Positions 53,952 to 63,087 of a stretch of DNA of 64,000 nt are shown here, piece after piece. Under the pieces are notes generated by a model, which was given only the letters and a program-made list of their open reading frames with translations, was not told the origin of the DNA and made no database searches. The position numbers and the translations under genes are program-made. The DNA comes from an uncultured Roseburia sp. Lineage in GTDB: Bacteria; Bacillota; Clostridia; Lachnospirales; Lachnospiraceae. Within the stretch, counting starts at the first letter, position 1. Each line of letters starts with the position of its first letter. The stretch is taken from NCBI GenBank assembly GCA_934317215.1, contig CAKREH010000010.1, positions 35,855 to 99,854 on the forward strand, read 5' to 3'.

Positions 53952-53976
53952 CGCTTGCTGTCAGGCTGTACACCAA
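53943..53976 (+). repeat. Hairpin repeat, copy 2
   Basis: CCTGAC/GTCAGG hairpin with TTGCTGTCAGGCTGTACACC, similar to the 51172-51218 hairpin. It overlaps the end of the flippase-like gene. Confidence 0.5.
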
Positions 53977-54014
53977 AATCGGAATGATATGAAAACCTCA
54001 TCTGAAAAGATTAG

Positions 54015-54043
54015 TTGTAATCTCAAAGTAAATATAGTAATAT
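54015..54043 (+). promoter_or_regulatory. Candidate promoter of the SPFH gene
   Basis: TTGTAA (54015-54020), 17 bp, TAATAT (54038-54043). Confidence 0.45.
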
Positions 54044-54104
54044 GAATAAAGGCACAAAACAGATAGTATACTGTATTTAAAATTGAATTAGGGAGGAGTT
54101 TCGT

Positions 54105-55037
54105 ATGCCAGGAGTAATTGTAGCACTGATTATTTTAATTATTGTAGCACTGCTGATCGCAGTATCCTGTGTTAAGATCGTTCCACAGGCGACTGCATGC
54201 GTGGTAGAACGTCTGGGAGGTTATCTTGCAACATGGTCTGTAGGTATTCATTTTAAAGCACCGTTTATTGACCGTGTGGCAAAGAGAGTTGTATTAAAAG
54301 AGCAGGTGGTGGATTTCCCGCCACAGCCGGTTATCACAAAAGATAACGTAACAATGCAGATCGATACTGTTGTATATTTTCAGATCACAGATCCGAAACT
54401 TTATGCATATGGAGTGGAGAATCCGATCATGGCGATCGAGAACCTGACAGCAACCACACTGCGTAACATTATTGGTGATCTTGAACTTGATGAGACACTG
54501 ACATCCAGAGAGACGATCAATACAAAGATGAGATCTTCTTTGGACGTTGCAACCGATCCTTGGGGAATCAAAGTCAACCGTGTTGAGTTAAAGAACATCA
54601 TCCCGCCTGCAGCGATCCAGGATGCGATGGAGAAACAGATGAAGGCAGAGCGTGAACGCCGTGAAGCGATTCTTCGTGCAGAGGGTGAGAAAAAATCAAC
54701 CGTCCTGGTTGCAGAAGGTAAGAAAGAATCTGCAATCCTTGATGCAGAAGCTGAAAAACAGGCAGCAATCTTACGCGCAGAGGCAAAGAAAGAGGCAACG
54801 ATCCGTGAGGCAGAAGGTCAGGCAGAGGCTATTTTAAAGATCCAGCAGGCGAACGCAGACGGACTTCGCATGATCAAAGAAGCTGCACCGGATCAGAACG
54901 TGATCCAGTTAAAGAGCTTAGAGGCATTTGCAAAAGCAGCAGACGGAAAAGCAACCAAGATCATTATTCCGTCCGAGATCCAGGGAATCGCAGGTCTTGC
55001 AAAATCTGTTACGGAAATTGCAGCAGATCATAAATAA
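54105..55037 (+). CDS. SPFH/Band 7 domain protein (stomatin-like, QmcA type)
   Basis: A 310-residue membrane-scaffold protein with one N-terminal hydrophobic segment (about residues 3-25), an SPFH domain (about 25-190, VVERLGGYLATWSVGIHF) and a long Ala/Glu/Lys coiled coil (about 185-250). It oligomerises in membrane microdomains and often guards FtsH. The NfeD partner is at 47629. GGAGGAG precedes ATG 54105. Confidence 0.92.
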   Translation: MPGVIVALIILIIVALLIAVSCVKIVPQATACVVERLGGYLATWSVGIHFKAPFIDRVAKRVVLKEQVVDFPPQPVITKDNVTMQIDTVVYFQITDPKLYAYGVENPIMAIENLTATTLRNIIGDLELDETLTSRETINTKMRSSLDVATDPWGIKVNRVELKNIIPPAAIQDAMEKQMKAERERREAILRAEGEKKSTVLVAEGKKESAILDAEAEKQAAILRAEAKKEATIREAEGQAEAILKIQQANADGLRMIKEAAPDQNVIQLKSLEAFAKAADGKATKIIIPSEIQGIAGLAKSVTEIAADHK

Positions 55038-55055
55038 AATCAGACAAAGCTAAAA

Positions 55056-55086
55056 AACGGATGGTGCGCGTGGTGTACCATCCGTT
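55056..55086 (+). terminator. Hairpin after the SPFH gene
   Basis: AACGGATGGT (55056-55065) pairs with ACCATCCGTT (55077-55086). The T-run is lacking, so it may be a weak terminator. Confidence 0.5.
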
Positions 55087-55136
55087 GTGGCATAAAAAGA
55101 AAATATTTGCAGCCATGCAAAAGGAGAGAAAAAGAC

Positions 55137-56126
55137 ATGAATTTAAAAGGACGTAATTTTTTAAAATTAATGGATTTTACGCCGGAAGAGATTACATATA
55201 TGGTCGACCTTGCGGCAGATCTGAAGGCGAAGAAAAAACAGGGTATTCCGCATGACAGCCTGACCGGAAAAAATATTGCACTTATCTTTGAAAAGACAAG
55301 CACCAGGACACGCTGCTCTTTTGAGGTGGCAGCCCATGATCTTGGTATGCATGTTACTTACCTTGATCCGTCAGGTTCCCAGATCGGCAAAAAAGAGAGC
55401 ATCCCGGATACCGCCCGCGTGTTAGGACGCATGTTTGATGGTATTGAATATCGTGGATATGGACAGGATATCGTCGAGGAGCTTGCAAAATATGCCGGTG
55501 TTCCGGTTTGGAACGGACTGACCAATGAATTTCATCCGACACAGATGCTTGCAGATATGCTGACGATCCGTGAGCATCTTGGCAGATTAAAGGGTGTCAG
55601 ACTCGTATACATGGGCGATGCACGTTATAACATGGGTAATTCCCTGATGGTAACCTGTGCAAAACTCGGTATGGATTTTGTTGCATGTACGAGTAAAAAA
55701 TACTTCCCAGATGCAAAACTGGTAGAGTATTGCGAAGGTGTTGCAAAAGAAACGGGCGCTTCTATTACCCTGACAGAGGATGTCAAAGAAGGAACAAAAG
55801 ATGCAGATGTTATTTATACGGATGTCTGGGTATCCATGGGTGAGCCGGATGAGATCTGGGAGGAACGTCTCCATGATCTGATGCCATATCAGGTAAACAA
55901 AGCTGCGATGGCAAACGCAAAAGAGGATGCCATTTTCATGCACTGTCTGCCGGCATTCCACGACTTAAAGACCAGGATCGGCAGGGAAGTTTATGAGAAA
56001 TTTGGTTACAGTGAGTTGGAAGTAACGGATGAAGTATTTGAGAGCAGACAGTCTGTCGTATTTGACGAGGCGGAAAATCGTATGCATACGATCAAGGCAG
56101 TGATGCTTGCAACGCTTGGAGATTAG
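55137..56126 (+). CDS. argF: Ornithine carbamoyltransferase
   Basis: A 329-residue enzyme that forms citrulline from carbamoyl phosphate and ornithine. The carbamoyl phosphate motif is STRTRCSFE and the ornithine site is HCLPAFHD (catalytic Cys). LTNEFHPTQMLADML is the conserved hinge. No arginine deiminase or other arg genes are adjacent, so an anabolic or catabolic role cannot be told from context. ATG 55137 has AAGGAGAG upstream. Confidence 0.95.
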   Translation: MNLKGRNFLKLMDFTPEEITYMVDLAADLKAKKKQGIPHDSLTGKNIALIFEKTSTRTRCSFEVAAHDLGMHVTYLDPSGSQIGKKESIPDTARVLGRMFDGIEYRGYGQDIVEELAKYAGVPVWNGLTNEFHPTQMLADMLTIREHLGRLKGVRLVYMGDARYNMGNSLMVTCAKLGMDFVACTSKKYFPDAKLVEYCEGVAKETGASITLTEDVKEGTKDADVIYTDVWVSMGEPDEIWEERLHDLMPYQVNKAAMANAKEDAIFMHCLPAFHDLKTRIGREVYEKFGYSELEVTDEVFESRQSVVFDEAENRMHTIKAVMLATLGD

Positions 56127-56206
56127 TGGGAAAAATTTGTGCTGGCACACAAATATAAGATGAGCCAAGAACAGTGTACCGGGTATGGATATTTTGGAGG
56201 AAACAG

Positions 56207-57184
56207 ATGAGGACACAGCTACTAGCGGCATTAAAGGAAGCCGATGATTATATTTCCGGTCAGGAACTGTGTGAGCACTTTGGAGTATCGCGCACTGCAA
56301 TCTGGAAAGCGGTGAAGCAGTTAAAAGAGGCTGGATATGTGATCGAGGCAGTGCAGAATAAAGGATACAAGATCGTGTCGACACCGGACTGCCTGAATAC
56401 GGCAGAACTGGAAAGTATCCGGAAAACAAAGTGGGCAGGTCGTGAAATTTTTTATTTTGATACAATTGATTCCACAAACACAAAGGCAAAACAGCTTGCG
56501 GAGGAAGGACATCCAACTGGAACGCTGGTTGTTGCGGAAAAACAGGAAGCAGGCCGCGGCCGCCGTGGAAGGGGATTTGAATCACCGGCGGGTGTCGGGA
56601 TATTTATGACTCTGGTGCTCAAACCGGATTTTGCACCGGATCGCGCTTCTATGCTGACGCTCATAGCAGCGCTTGCAGTATCGAAAGCCATCTCGGAGAA
56701 AACTGGACAGGAAGCAGGGATCAAATGGCCGAACGATATTGTGATGAACGGCAAAAAAGTCTGTGGAATCTTAACGGAGATGAGTGCACAGTTAGATTAT
56801 ATCAACCATGTTGTGATCGGCATTGGAATTAATGTAAAGAATAAATCATTTCCAAAGGAAATTGAACAGGTGGCGACCTCGATTTTGATGGAGACCGGTC
56901 TGCAAGTGAACCGTGCAGAGTTGATCGAGGCAGTGTTAGAGCAGTTTGAACGTTATTATGAAATATTTTTAGAGACGGAAGATTTAAGCGGCCTGGTAAA
57001 AGAATACAATGCACACCTGATCAATATGCAAAAACAGGTCAGGGTATTAGATCCCAAAGAGCCTTATGAGGCAAAAGCAATGGGAATCACGCCACATGGC
57101 GAACTGATCGTGGATACCTGGGAAGGCAGAAAACTGGTATCCTCCGGCGAAGTTTCCGTGAGAGGAGTATACGGATATGTCTGA
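56207..57184 (+). CDS. birA: Biotin operon repressor / biotin-[acetyl-CoA-carboxylase] ligase
   Basis: A 325-residue bifunctional protein with an N-terminal winged-helix domain (about 1-65, GQELCEHFGVSRTAIWKAVK), a central ligase domain with the biotin/ATP loop GRGRRGRGFESPAG and KWPNDI, and a C-terminal SH3-like domain. It represses biotin genes and biotinylates carboxylases. GGAGG precedes ATG 56207. It is the first gene of a birA-unknown-coaX-dusB run. Confidence 0.93.
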   Translation: MRTQLLAALKEADDYISGQELCEHFGVSRTAIWKAVKQLKEAGYVIEAVQNKGYKIVSTPDCLNTAELESIRKTKWAGREIFYFDTIDSTNTKAKQLAEEGHPTGTLVVAEKQEAGRGRRGRGFESPAGVGIFMTLVLKPDFAPDRASMLTLIAALAVSKAISEKTGQEAGIKWPNDIVMNGKKVCGILTEMSAQLDYINHVVIGIGINVKNKSFPKEIEQVATSILMETGLQVNRAELIEAVLEQFERYYEIFLETEDLSGLVKEYNAHLINMQKQVRVLDPKEPYEAKAMGITPHGELIVDTWEGRKLVSSGEVSVRGVYGYV

Positions 57185-57518
57185 GAGAGAAGAAGTGGTG
57201 CTCTGCGGGGCGAGCGCTTATAATAAAAAATTTTATCTGAATCAGGATTTTAGGGGACTGCCGGATTCAATCAAAGATGAATTAAAGATCATGTGTGTTC
57301 TTTTTACAGAGGATATCGGTGGTATTTTTCAGGTTGTATTTGATGAGGAAGGCAATTTAGAGTTCCGTACTTCCAGTGATGAGAATGATCTTTTGTATGA
57401 TGAGATCGGCTGCGGACTAAAAATACGTGAACTGCAGCGCACAAAAGAAGAACTGCTTCGCGCTTTAGAGATGTATTATAAAGTGTTATATATTGGTGTG
57501 GACGAATCAGAAATGTAA
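57177..57518 (+). CDS. Conserved hypothetical protein between birA and coaX (DUF6145-like)
   Basis: A 113-residue soluble acidic protein (VVLCGASAYNKKFYLN at the start, VVFDEEGNLEFRTSSDE in the middle, a helical C-terminus). I recall this as DUF6145, which I cannot verify; the function is unknown. It overlaps birA by 8 bp, suggesting coupled translation. Confidence 0.75.
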   Translation: MSEREEVVLCGASAYNKKFYLNQDFRGLPDSIKDELKIMCVLFTEDIGGIFQVVFDEEGNLEFRTSSDENDLLYDEIGCGLKIRELQRTKEELLRALEMYYKVLYIGVDESEM

Positions 57519-57539
57519 AGAAAAAGGTAGGAAAATACG

Positions 57540-58331
57540 ATGGTAATCACGATTGACGTAGGAAATACAAATATCACTGTAGGAGTATTCCGTGGGGATG
57601 AGGTAATGGCAACTTTTCGTATCACGACGAAGATGCCGCGTACTTCGGACGAGTATGGAATGCTGCTGTCAAACCTGTTAGAGCAGAACAACATCAGACA
57701 CGATGATATTGAGGATGCAATCATAGCATCTGTTGTTCCGAATGTGATGCATTCCTTAGAGGGTGCGATCATCAAATATTTTGGCATTAATCCGATCATT
57801 GTGGAACCGGGTACAAAAACGGGAATCCGTGTGGTAACAGAGAATCCGCGCCAGATCGGCGCAGACCGTATCGTAGATGCAGCGGCAGCGTATGAACTGT
57901 ATGGCGGACCGGTACTGGTACTTGATTTTGGTACTGCCACAACTTATGATCTGGTCGATAAAAACGGTGCATTTGTTTCCGGTGTGACTGCACCTGGAAT
58001 CCGCATTTCTGCAAAGGCACTGTGGGAAGATGCGGCGAAACTGCCGGAGATCGAGATCCGCAAACCGGAGAGCATTCTTGCAAAAGAGACAATCTCAAGC
58101 ATGCAGGCTGGTCTTGTATATGGACAGATCGGACAGACGGAATATATCGTGAAACATATGATCGAAGAGGCTGACATGGGACCGGTCAAGGTCGTGGCAA
58201 CCGGCGGACTTGGACGTATCATTGCAAATGAGACAGATGTGATCGATGTGTACGATCCGAACCTGACGTTAAAGGGAATGAACCTTATTTATAAGAAGCA
58301 GAACCGTAAATCAGGTAAGATCAAGAAATAA
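57540..58331 (+). CDS. coaX: Type III pantothenate kinase
   Basis: A 263-residue ASKHA-fold kinase for the first step of coenzyme A synthesis. It carries the phosphate loop DVGNTNI at the N-terminus, GADRIVDAAAAYELYG in the middle, DFGTATTYDLV with the adenosine motif, and ATGGLG near the C-terminus. Pairing with birA is common in Firmicutes. AAAGGTAGG precedes ATG 57540. Confidence 0.95.
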   Translation: MVITIDVGNTNITVGVFRGDEVMATFRITTKMPRTSDEYGMLLSNLLEQNNIRHDDIEDAIIASVVPNVMHSLEGAIIKYFGINPIIVEPGTKTGIRVVTENPRQIGADRIVDAAAAYELYGGPVLVLDFGTATTYDLVDKNGAFVSGVTAPGIRISAKALWEDAAKLPEIEIRKPESILAKETISSMQAGLVYGQIGQTEYIVKHMIEEADMGPVKVVATGGLGRIIANETDVIDVYDPNLTLKGMNLIYKKQNRKSGKIKK

Positions 58332-58403
58332 GAGATATCTGACTGGGAGATTCAGGATGCCTGGATCGGGTATAAGAGAGCGAATTATTTAGGAAATGGT
58401 GGC

Positions 58404-59396
58404 ATGGGAGAAATCAGACGACTTCAAATTGGAAATGTAACGTTAGAAAATAACCTGATATTAGCACCGATGGCAGGCGTGACAGACCTGCCATTTCGTT
58501 TGCTTTGCAAGGAACAGGGAGCAGGGCTGCTTTGCATGGAGATGGTCAGCGCAAAGGCGATCCTTTATAAAAACAGAAATACAGAGGAACTTTTGACAAT
58601 TGACAAACGGGAAAATCCAGTGTCACTGCAGCTTTTTGGTTCCGACCCGGATATCATGAGTGAGATCGCAAAACAGATCGAGGATCGTCCGTTTGATATT
58701 TTAGACATCAACATGGGCTGCCCGGTGCCCAAAGTGGTCAACAACGGTGATGGCTCTGCGCTCATGAAAAATCCAAAGCTCGCCGGGGAGATCATTGAAA
58801 AGACTGCCCGTGCAATCAAAAAGCCGGTCACAGTCAAGATCCGCAAAGGATTTGACGAGGAACATGTCAATGCGGTTGAGATGGCTCGCATTGCGCAGGA
58901 ATCCGGTGCGGCGGCGGTGGCAGTCCACGGCAGGACAAGGTCACAATTTTATTCAGGTAAAGCCGACTGGGATATCATAAGACAGGTAAAAGAGGCAGTT
59001 TCCATCCCCGTGATCGGAAATGGTGATATTTTAACGGCGGCAGACGTGATCGCAATGCAGAAACAGACCGGCTGTGACGGCTTTATGATCGCACGCGGTG
59101 CGGAGGGAAATCCTTGGATCTTTGCGCAGATCCTTCATTATTTTAAGACGGGTGAAGAACTTCCGAAACCGACGTTCGAGGAAGTGACGCAGATGCTTCT
59201 TAGACATGCGCGCATGCAGCTTGAGTTTAAAGGTGAATACACCGGGATCCGTGAGATCAGGAAACACGCGGCGTGGTATACGTCCGGCTACCGCAATTCT
59301 TCGAAGCTGCGCGGCAGGATCAATGAGGTGGAGACGTATGAGCAGCTGGAGGCACTGTTTCAGGAGATCTGCCAGCTGCCGATCGATAGGTTGTGA
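58404..59396 (+). CDS. dusB: tRNA-dihydrouridine synthase
   Basis: A 330-residue FMN enzyme that reduces uridine in the tRNA D loop. Motifs: APMAGVTDLPFR at the N-terminus, GCPVPKV with the catalytic Cys, VHGRTRSQFYSG, and the FMN phosphate site GNGDI plus ARGAEGNPWIF. It is last in the birA-coaX run, followed by a bidirectional terminator. Confidence 0.95.
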   Translation: MGEIRRLQIGNVTLENNLILAPMAGVTDLPFRLLCKEQGAGLLCMEMVSAKAILYKNRNTEELLTIDKRENPVSLQLFGSDPDIMSEIAKQIEDRPFDILDINMGCPVPKVVNNGDGSALMKNPKLAGEIIEKTARAIKKPVTVKIRKGFDEEHVNAVEMARIAQESGAAAVAVHGRTRSQFYSGKADWDIIRQVKEAVSIPVIGNGDILTAADVIAMQKQTGCDGFMIARGAEGNPWIFAQILHYFKTGEELPKPTFEEVTQMLLRHARMQLEFKGEYTGIREIRKHAAWYTSGYRNSSKLRGRINEVETYEQLEALFQEICQLPIDRL

Positions 59397-59403
59397 ACCA
59401 CCT

Positions 59404-59442
59404 TTTTTAATTCATAGGAAATTACGTCCTATGAATTAAAAA
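59404..59442. terminator. Bidirectional terminator after dusB
   Basis: A 16-bp perfect stem (59404-59419 with 59427-59442) has T and A runs inside its outer ends. Confidence 0.85.
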
Positions 59443-59541
59443 GCCCTCCGGGCGGGATGCGCATCTTGCGGAGTAGAAGTTAGCTGTAAACAGCACCGCT
59501 CGAGCGCGAAAGAGTCGCAAGCGACTCTTTGTTCCGCCCAG
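59443..59541. repeat. String of palindromes enclosed by GGGCGG/CCGCCC
   Basis: Within the outer arms (59450-59455 and 59534-59539) are four palindromic units: ATGCGCAT, GCTGTAAACAGC, CGCTCGAGCG and AAAGAGTCGC/GCGACTCTTT. The region is GC-rich compared with the neighbouring genes and looks like an intergenic repeat or structured RNA. No open frame of use exists between 59397 and 59630. Confidence 0.6.
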
Positions 59542-59630
59542 ACTTTATAAAGTGAAAGTCATGGGGAAAGTAATGAAACGGGAAACGTTGTCATAAAGAT
59601 GGAAAAAGGGATGTTGCAGGGAGAAGTTCG

Positions 59631-60170
59631 ATGTCTTTTTCCAACGAGTTTTTATATGATTTTAAACCGGTGTATGAGGGGATTCTTGCGGCAAAAGACG
59701 TAAAGCCGGAGCGTGCAGTCGTCGAGGTGATCGATGAGGAGCAGGAGGGAGCGGGCATGTTTGAGCCGGCAGGCGCACTTGAAGTGTTAGAGCAGATCGG
59801 GGATGATGTAAATACACTCACAATTTATACGGACCGGGCTGCATATTTTAGGAAATTTGCAGAGACAATGTATGAGAAGAATGGATTGGTTTCTCTGATC
59901 GTATCAAAAAAGCGCCTTGGGCTGGCAAAAAAAACGGTGGGATGCAGCAGCATTTTTCTGTTTGATTTTGAGTGGAACAGTGCCTTTTATGAAAAACAGA
60001 TCGCGCTGGGAAAACATTATATCCCCATCCATAAAAAAGCCTGGCGGACAGCTGAAAATCTTGACATAGCAGTGCCTATCGGTTATAATACTGTGATTGT
60101 TAAGAGACCAAAAAAGAAAACGGGGGCGCCGTGGCAGGACAGATTTGAGAAGGCTTTTTATCGTTCATAG
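59631..60170 (+). CDS. Hypothetical protein
   Basis: A 179-residue soluble protein with no signal peptide, no membrane segment and a basic C-terminus (VKRPKKKTGAPWQDRF). I do not recognise the family. Its N-terminal part (residues 20-60) is acidic and its central part has a Rossmann-like strand/helix rhythm (LTIYTDRAAYFRKFAETMY, GCSSIFLFDFEW). AGGGAGAAG precedes ATG 59631, and greA follows after 72 bp. Confidence 0.65.
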   Translation: MSFSNEFLYDFKPVYEGILAAKDVKPERAVVEVIDEEQEGAGMFEPAGALEVLEQIGDDVNTLTIYTDRAAYFRKFAETMYEKNGLVSLIVSKKRLGLAKKTVGCSSIFLFDFEWNSAFYEKQIALGKHYIPIHKKAWRTAENLDIAVPIGYNTVIVKRPKKKTGAPWQDRFEKAFYRS

Positions 60171-60242
60171 CGTCTGGTGCAAAGTATTGTGCCGCCGTAT
60201 ACATGAACCGAACAATAATTATTATAAAGAAGGGTAAGTGCA

Positions 60243-60722
60243 ATGGACAAGAAAAACATTCTGACTTATGAAGGACTCAAGAAACTGGAAGATGAATTAG
60301 AGAACTTAAAAGTTGTAAGAAGAAAAGAAGTTTCACAGAAGATCAAAGAGGCAAGAGAGCAGGGAGATTTATCTGAGAACGCTGAGTACGACGCTGCAAA
60401 GGACGAGCAGAGAGACATCGAAGCACGTATCGAAGAACTTGAGAAAATTTTAAAGAACGCAGAGGTAGTTGTAGAGGAAGAGGCTGACTTAGATAAAGTA
60501 AGCATTGGATGCAGCGTAAAGATCCTTGACTGCGAATTTGAGGAAGAATTAGAATATAAGATCGTTGGTTCTACCGAGGCAAACAGCTTAAAAGGTAAAA
60601 TCTCAAACGAGTCGCCGGTTGGTAAGGCACTGCTTGGCAAACAGGTGGGTGATACCGTTACTGTTGAGACACCGGCAGGTGAGTTTTCATACAAAGTGCT
60701 TTCAATTCACAGAGCAAACTAA
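60243..60722 (+). CDS. greA: Transcription elongation factor GreA
   Basis: A 159-residue factor that rescues backtracked RNA polymerase by stimulating transcript cleavage. The N-terminal coiled coil carries the acidic tip (GDLSENAEYDAAKDEQ) and the C-terminal FKBP-like domain ends in SYKVLSIHRAN. It precedes lysS, a common Firmicute arrangement. AAGGGTAAG is upstream of ATG 60243. Confidence 0.95.
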   Translation: MDKKNILTYEGLKKLEDELENLKVVRRKEVSQKIKEAREQGDLSENAEYDAAKDEQRDIEARIEELEKILKNAEVVVEEEADLDKVSIGCSVKILDCEFEEELEYKIVGSTEANSLKGKISNESPVGKALLGKQVGDTVTVETPAGEFSYKVLSIHRAN

Positions 60723-60780
60723 GAGATATAACGCAAGGGCAGACCGTCTGTCCGTGGAATAAAACAAGTGGAGGATAAAC

Positions 60781-62724
60781 ATGGCAGAGCAGAACAATAA
60801 CCAGCAGGATTTAAATCAGCTGCTTCAGGTACGTTATGACAAGCTGCATGAACTGCAGGAAAACGGAAAAGATCCGTTTGTCATCACAAAATATGATGTG
60901 ACAAATCACTCAACCGACATCGTAGAAAATTTTGATACAATGGAAGGCAAACCGGTATCGATTGCCGGCCGTATGATGTTCAAACGTGTGATGGGAAAAG
61001 CATCATTCTGCAATATTCAGGATTTAAAGGGACGTATCCAGGTATACGTTGCAAGAGACAATATTGGTGAGGAGATCTACAAAGATTTCAAGAAATCCGA
61101 TATCGGTGATATCTGGGGCGTAAAAGGATACGCTTTTCGTACCAAAACAGGTGAGATCTCTATCCATGCTGAGGAGATGACACTGCTGTCAAAATCATTA
61201 CAGATTCTTCCGGAGAAGTTCCACGGACTGACTGATACAGACATGCGTTACCGTCAGAGATATATCGACCTGATCATGAATCAGGAGAGCAAGGAAGTAT
61301 TCATCAAACGTTCCAAGATCTTAAAAGAGATCCGTAACTTCTTAGCTGACCGTGATTTCATGGAAGTTGAGACTCCGATGCTTGTATCTAATGCAGGCGG
61401 AGCAGCAGCAAGACCGTTTGAGACACATTATAATGCCTTAAATGAGGATGTAAAACTGCGGATCTCTCTGGAGTTATACTTAAAGAGACTGATCGTCGGC
61501 GGACTTGAACGTGTATACGAGATCGGCCGTGTATTCCGTAATGAGGGTGTTGATACCCGTCATAACCCGGAATTCACGCTGATGGAGCTGTATCAGGCAT
61601 ACACAGACTATGAGGGAATGATGGAACTGACAGAGTCCATGTTCCGTTATCTTGCAGAAAAAGTCTGCGGAAGCACAAAGATCAGCTACAATGGCATCGA
61701 AATTGACCTTGGCAAGCCATTTACACGCATGACCATGAACGATGCGATCAAGAAATATACCGGAATTGATTTTGATACCGTAGCAGATGACGCAGAAGCG
61801 AAAAAACTTGCTGAGGAGCATCATATTGCATACGAGGAGCGCCATAAGAAAGGTGATATTATCAACCTCTTCTTCGAGGAGTTCTGTGAGAAAGAGCTGA
61901 TCCAGCCAACCTTTATCATGGATCACCCGATCGAGATCTCTCCGCTTACCAAGAAGAAACCAAGTGATCCTACAAAGGTAGAGCGTTTCGAGCTTTTCAT
62001 CAATACCTGGGAAATGTGTAACGCATACTCCGAGTTAAATGATCCGATCGACCAGCGTGAGCGTTTCGCAGCACAGGATGCAAATGCAGCAGCCGGTGAC
62101 GACGAGGCAGAGCACACAGACGAGGATTTCTTAAATGCATTAGAGATCGGTATGCCGCCAACGGGTGGTATCGGATACGGAATCGACCGTCTTGTGATGT
62201 TACTCACAGACAGCGCAGCGATCCGCGACGTTTTACTGTTCCCGACGATGAAGTCGTTAGGCGCTGATAAGCAGGAAAATAAGGCATCTAAGAGCATTAC
62301 AACCGAGAATTGCGACCAGATTGCGACCGTTGAGGAAAAGATTGATTTCTCAAATGTAGAGATTGAGCCATTGTTTGAGGAAACAGTTGATTTTGATACA
62401 TTCTCAAAATCAGATTTTAGAGCAGTTAAGGTTAAGGAATGTGTAGCAGTACCAAAGAGCAAAAAATTATTACAGTTTACTCTTGATGATGGTACAGGTG
62501 TTGATAGAACAATTCTTTCTGGAATACATTCATATTATGAACCAGAAGAATTAGTTGGAAAAACATTGATTGCTATTACAAACCTTCCACCAAGAGCAAT
62601 GATGGGAATTGAATCTTGTGGTATGTTACTTTCAGCAGTAAACAACCTTAAAGATTCGGAGGATGAAGAACTTCATCTTATTATGGTTGATAACCATATT
62701 CCTGCTGGGGCAAAACTTTACTAA
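60781..62724 (+). CDS. lysS: Lysyl-tRNA synthetase (class II) with C-terminal tRNA-binding domain
   Basis: A 647-residue enzyme. Residues about 55-150 form the OB-fold anticodon-binding domain and about 170-500 the class II catalytic core (FMEVETPML; GRVFRNEGVDTRHNPEFT, motif 2; GIGYGIDRLVMLLT, motif 3). Residues about 521-647 add a Trbp111/EMAP-II-type tRNA-binding domain like the MetRS C-terminus (DFRAVKVKECVAVPKSKKLL, GIESCGMLLSA). Standard LysRS ends near 500. The extra domain is visibly AT-richer: 17 G/C in 62521-62580 against 30 in 61501-61560. This points to a late fusion. GGAGG precedes ATG 60781. Confidence 0.92.
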   Translation: MAEQNNNQQDLNQLLQVRYDKLHELQENGKDPFVITKYDVTNHSTDIVENFDTMEGKPVSIAGRMMFKRVMGKASFCNIQDLKGRIQVYVARDNIGEEIYKDFKKSDIGDIWGVKGYAFRTKTGEISIHAEEMTLLSKSLQILPEKFHGLTDTDMRYRQRYIDLIMNQESKEVFIKRSKILKEIRNFLADRDFMEVETPMLVSNAGGAAARPFETHYNALNEDVKLRISLELYLKRLIVGGLERVYEIGRVFRNEGVDTRHNPEFTLMELYQAYTDYEGMMELTESMFRYLAEKVCGSTKISYNGIEIDLGKPFTRMTMNDAIKKYTGIDFDTVADDAEAKKLAEEHHIAYEERHKKGDIINLFFEEFCEKELIQPTFIMDHPIEISPLTKKKPSDPTKVERFELFINTWEMCNAYSELNDPIDQRERFAAQDANAAAGDDEAEHTDEDFLNALEIGMPPTGGIGYGIDRLVMLLTDSAAIRDVLLFPTMKSLGADKQENKASKSITTENCDQIATVEEKIDFSNVEIEPLFEETVDFDTFSKSDFRAVKVKECVAVPKSKKLLQFTLDDGTGVDRTILSGIHSYYEPEELVGKTLIAITNLPPRAMMGIESCGMLLSAVNNLKDSEDEELHLIMVDNHIPAGAKLY

Positions 62725-62797
62725 ATTAGTTAGTGATATAGCATAATAAACTAAATCCTATGGCTACTTTATGACCAAAGATAAGAGAACACGTTCA

Positions 62798-62832
62798 ATA
62801 GAACTCCATTTTGCATGGGGTTCTATTTTTTT
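62798..62832 (+). terminator. Terminator after lysS
   Basis: ATAGAACTCCAT (62798-62809) pairs with ATGGGGTTCTAT (62815-62826), followed by a run of T. Confidence 0.85.
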
Positions 62833-62902
62833 GAAAAAACGTGGATATTTGTATTGTAAATGCTCCACGCAGATTTTATAATTTTTCTAGGAGGGCTTAA
62901 AT

Positions 62903-63070
62903 ATGAACAAAACATATTCAATGAGTATTAGGGTTAGCGAGGAAGAATTAGAAAAATTGAAGAAGGCAGCTCGGTTAGAAGCATATGCTTCTTATAGCGA
63001 GTTTGTAAGAAGAACTGCATTAATTGAATCAAACAGAATTATTCAAAAAGAAGAAAATAGGGATAAATAG
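62903..63070 (+). CDS. Small ribbon-helix-helix type protein
   Basis: A 55-residue protein with the pattern YSMSIRVSEEELEKLKKAA followed by YSEFVRRTAL, typical of CopG/Arc/MobC-type ribbon-helix-helix DNA-binding proteins (an antitoxin or mobilisation regulator). AGGAGGG precedes ATG 62903. The next gene starts 18 bp after its stop, so they may form a toxin-antitoxin-like or mobile-element pair. Codon use is AT-rich like the 3' end of lysS. Confidence 0.75.
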   Translation: MNKTYSMSIRVSEEELEKLKKAARLEAYASYSEFVRRTALIESNRIIQKEENRDK

Positions 63071-63087
63071 CAGGAGGAATGTGTGAG

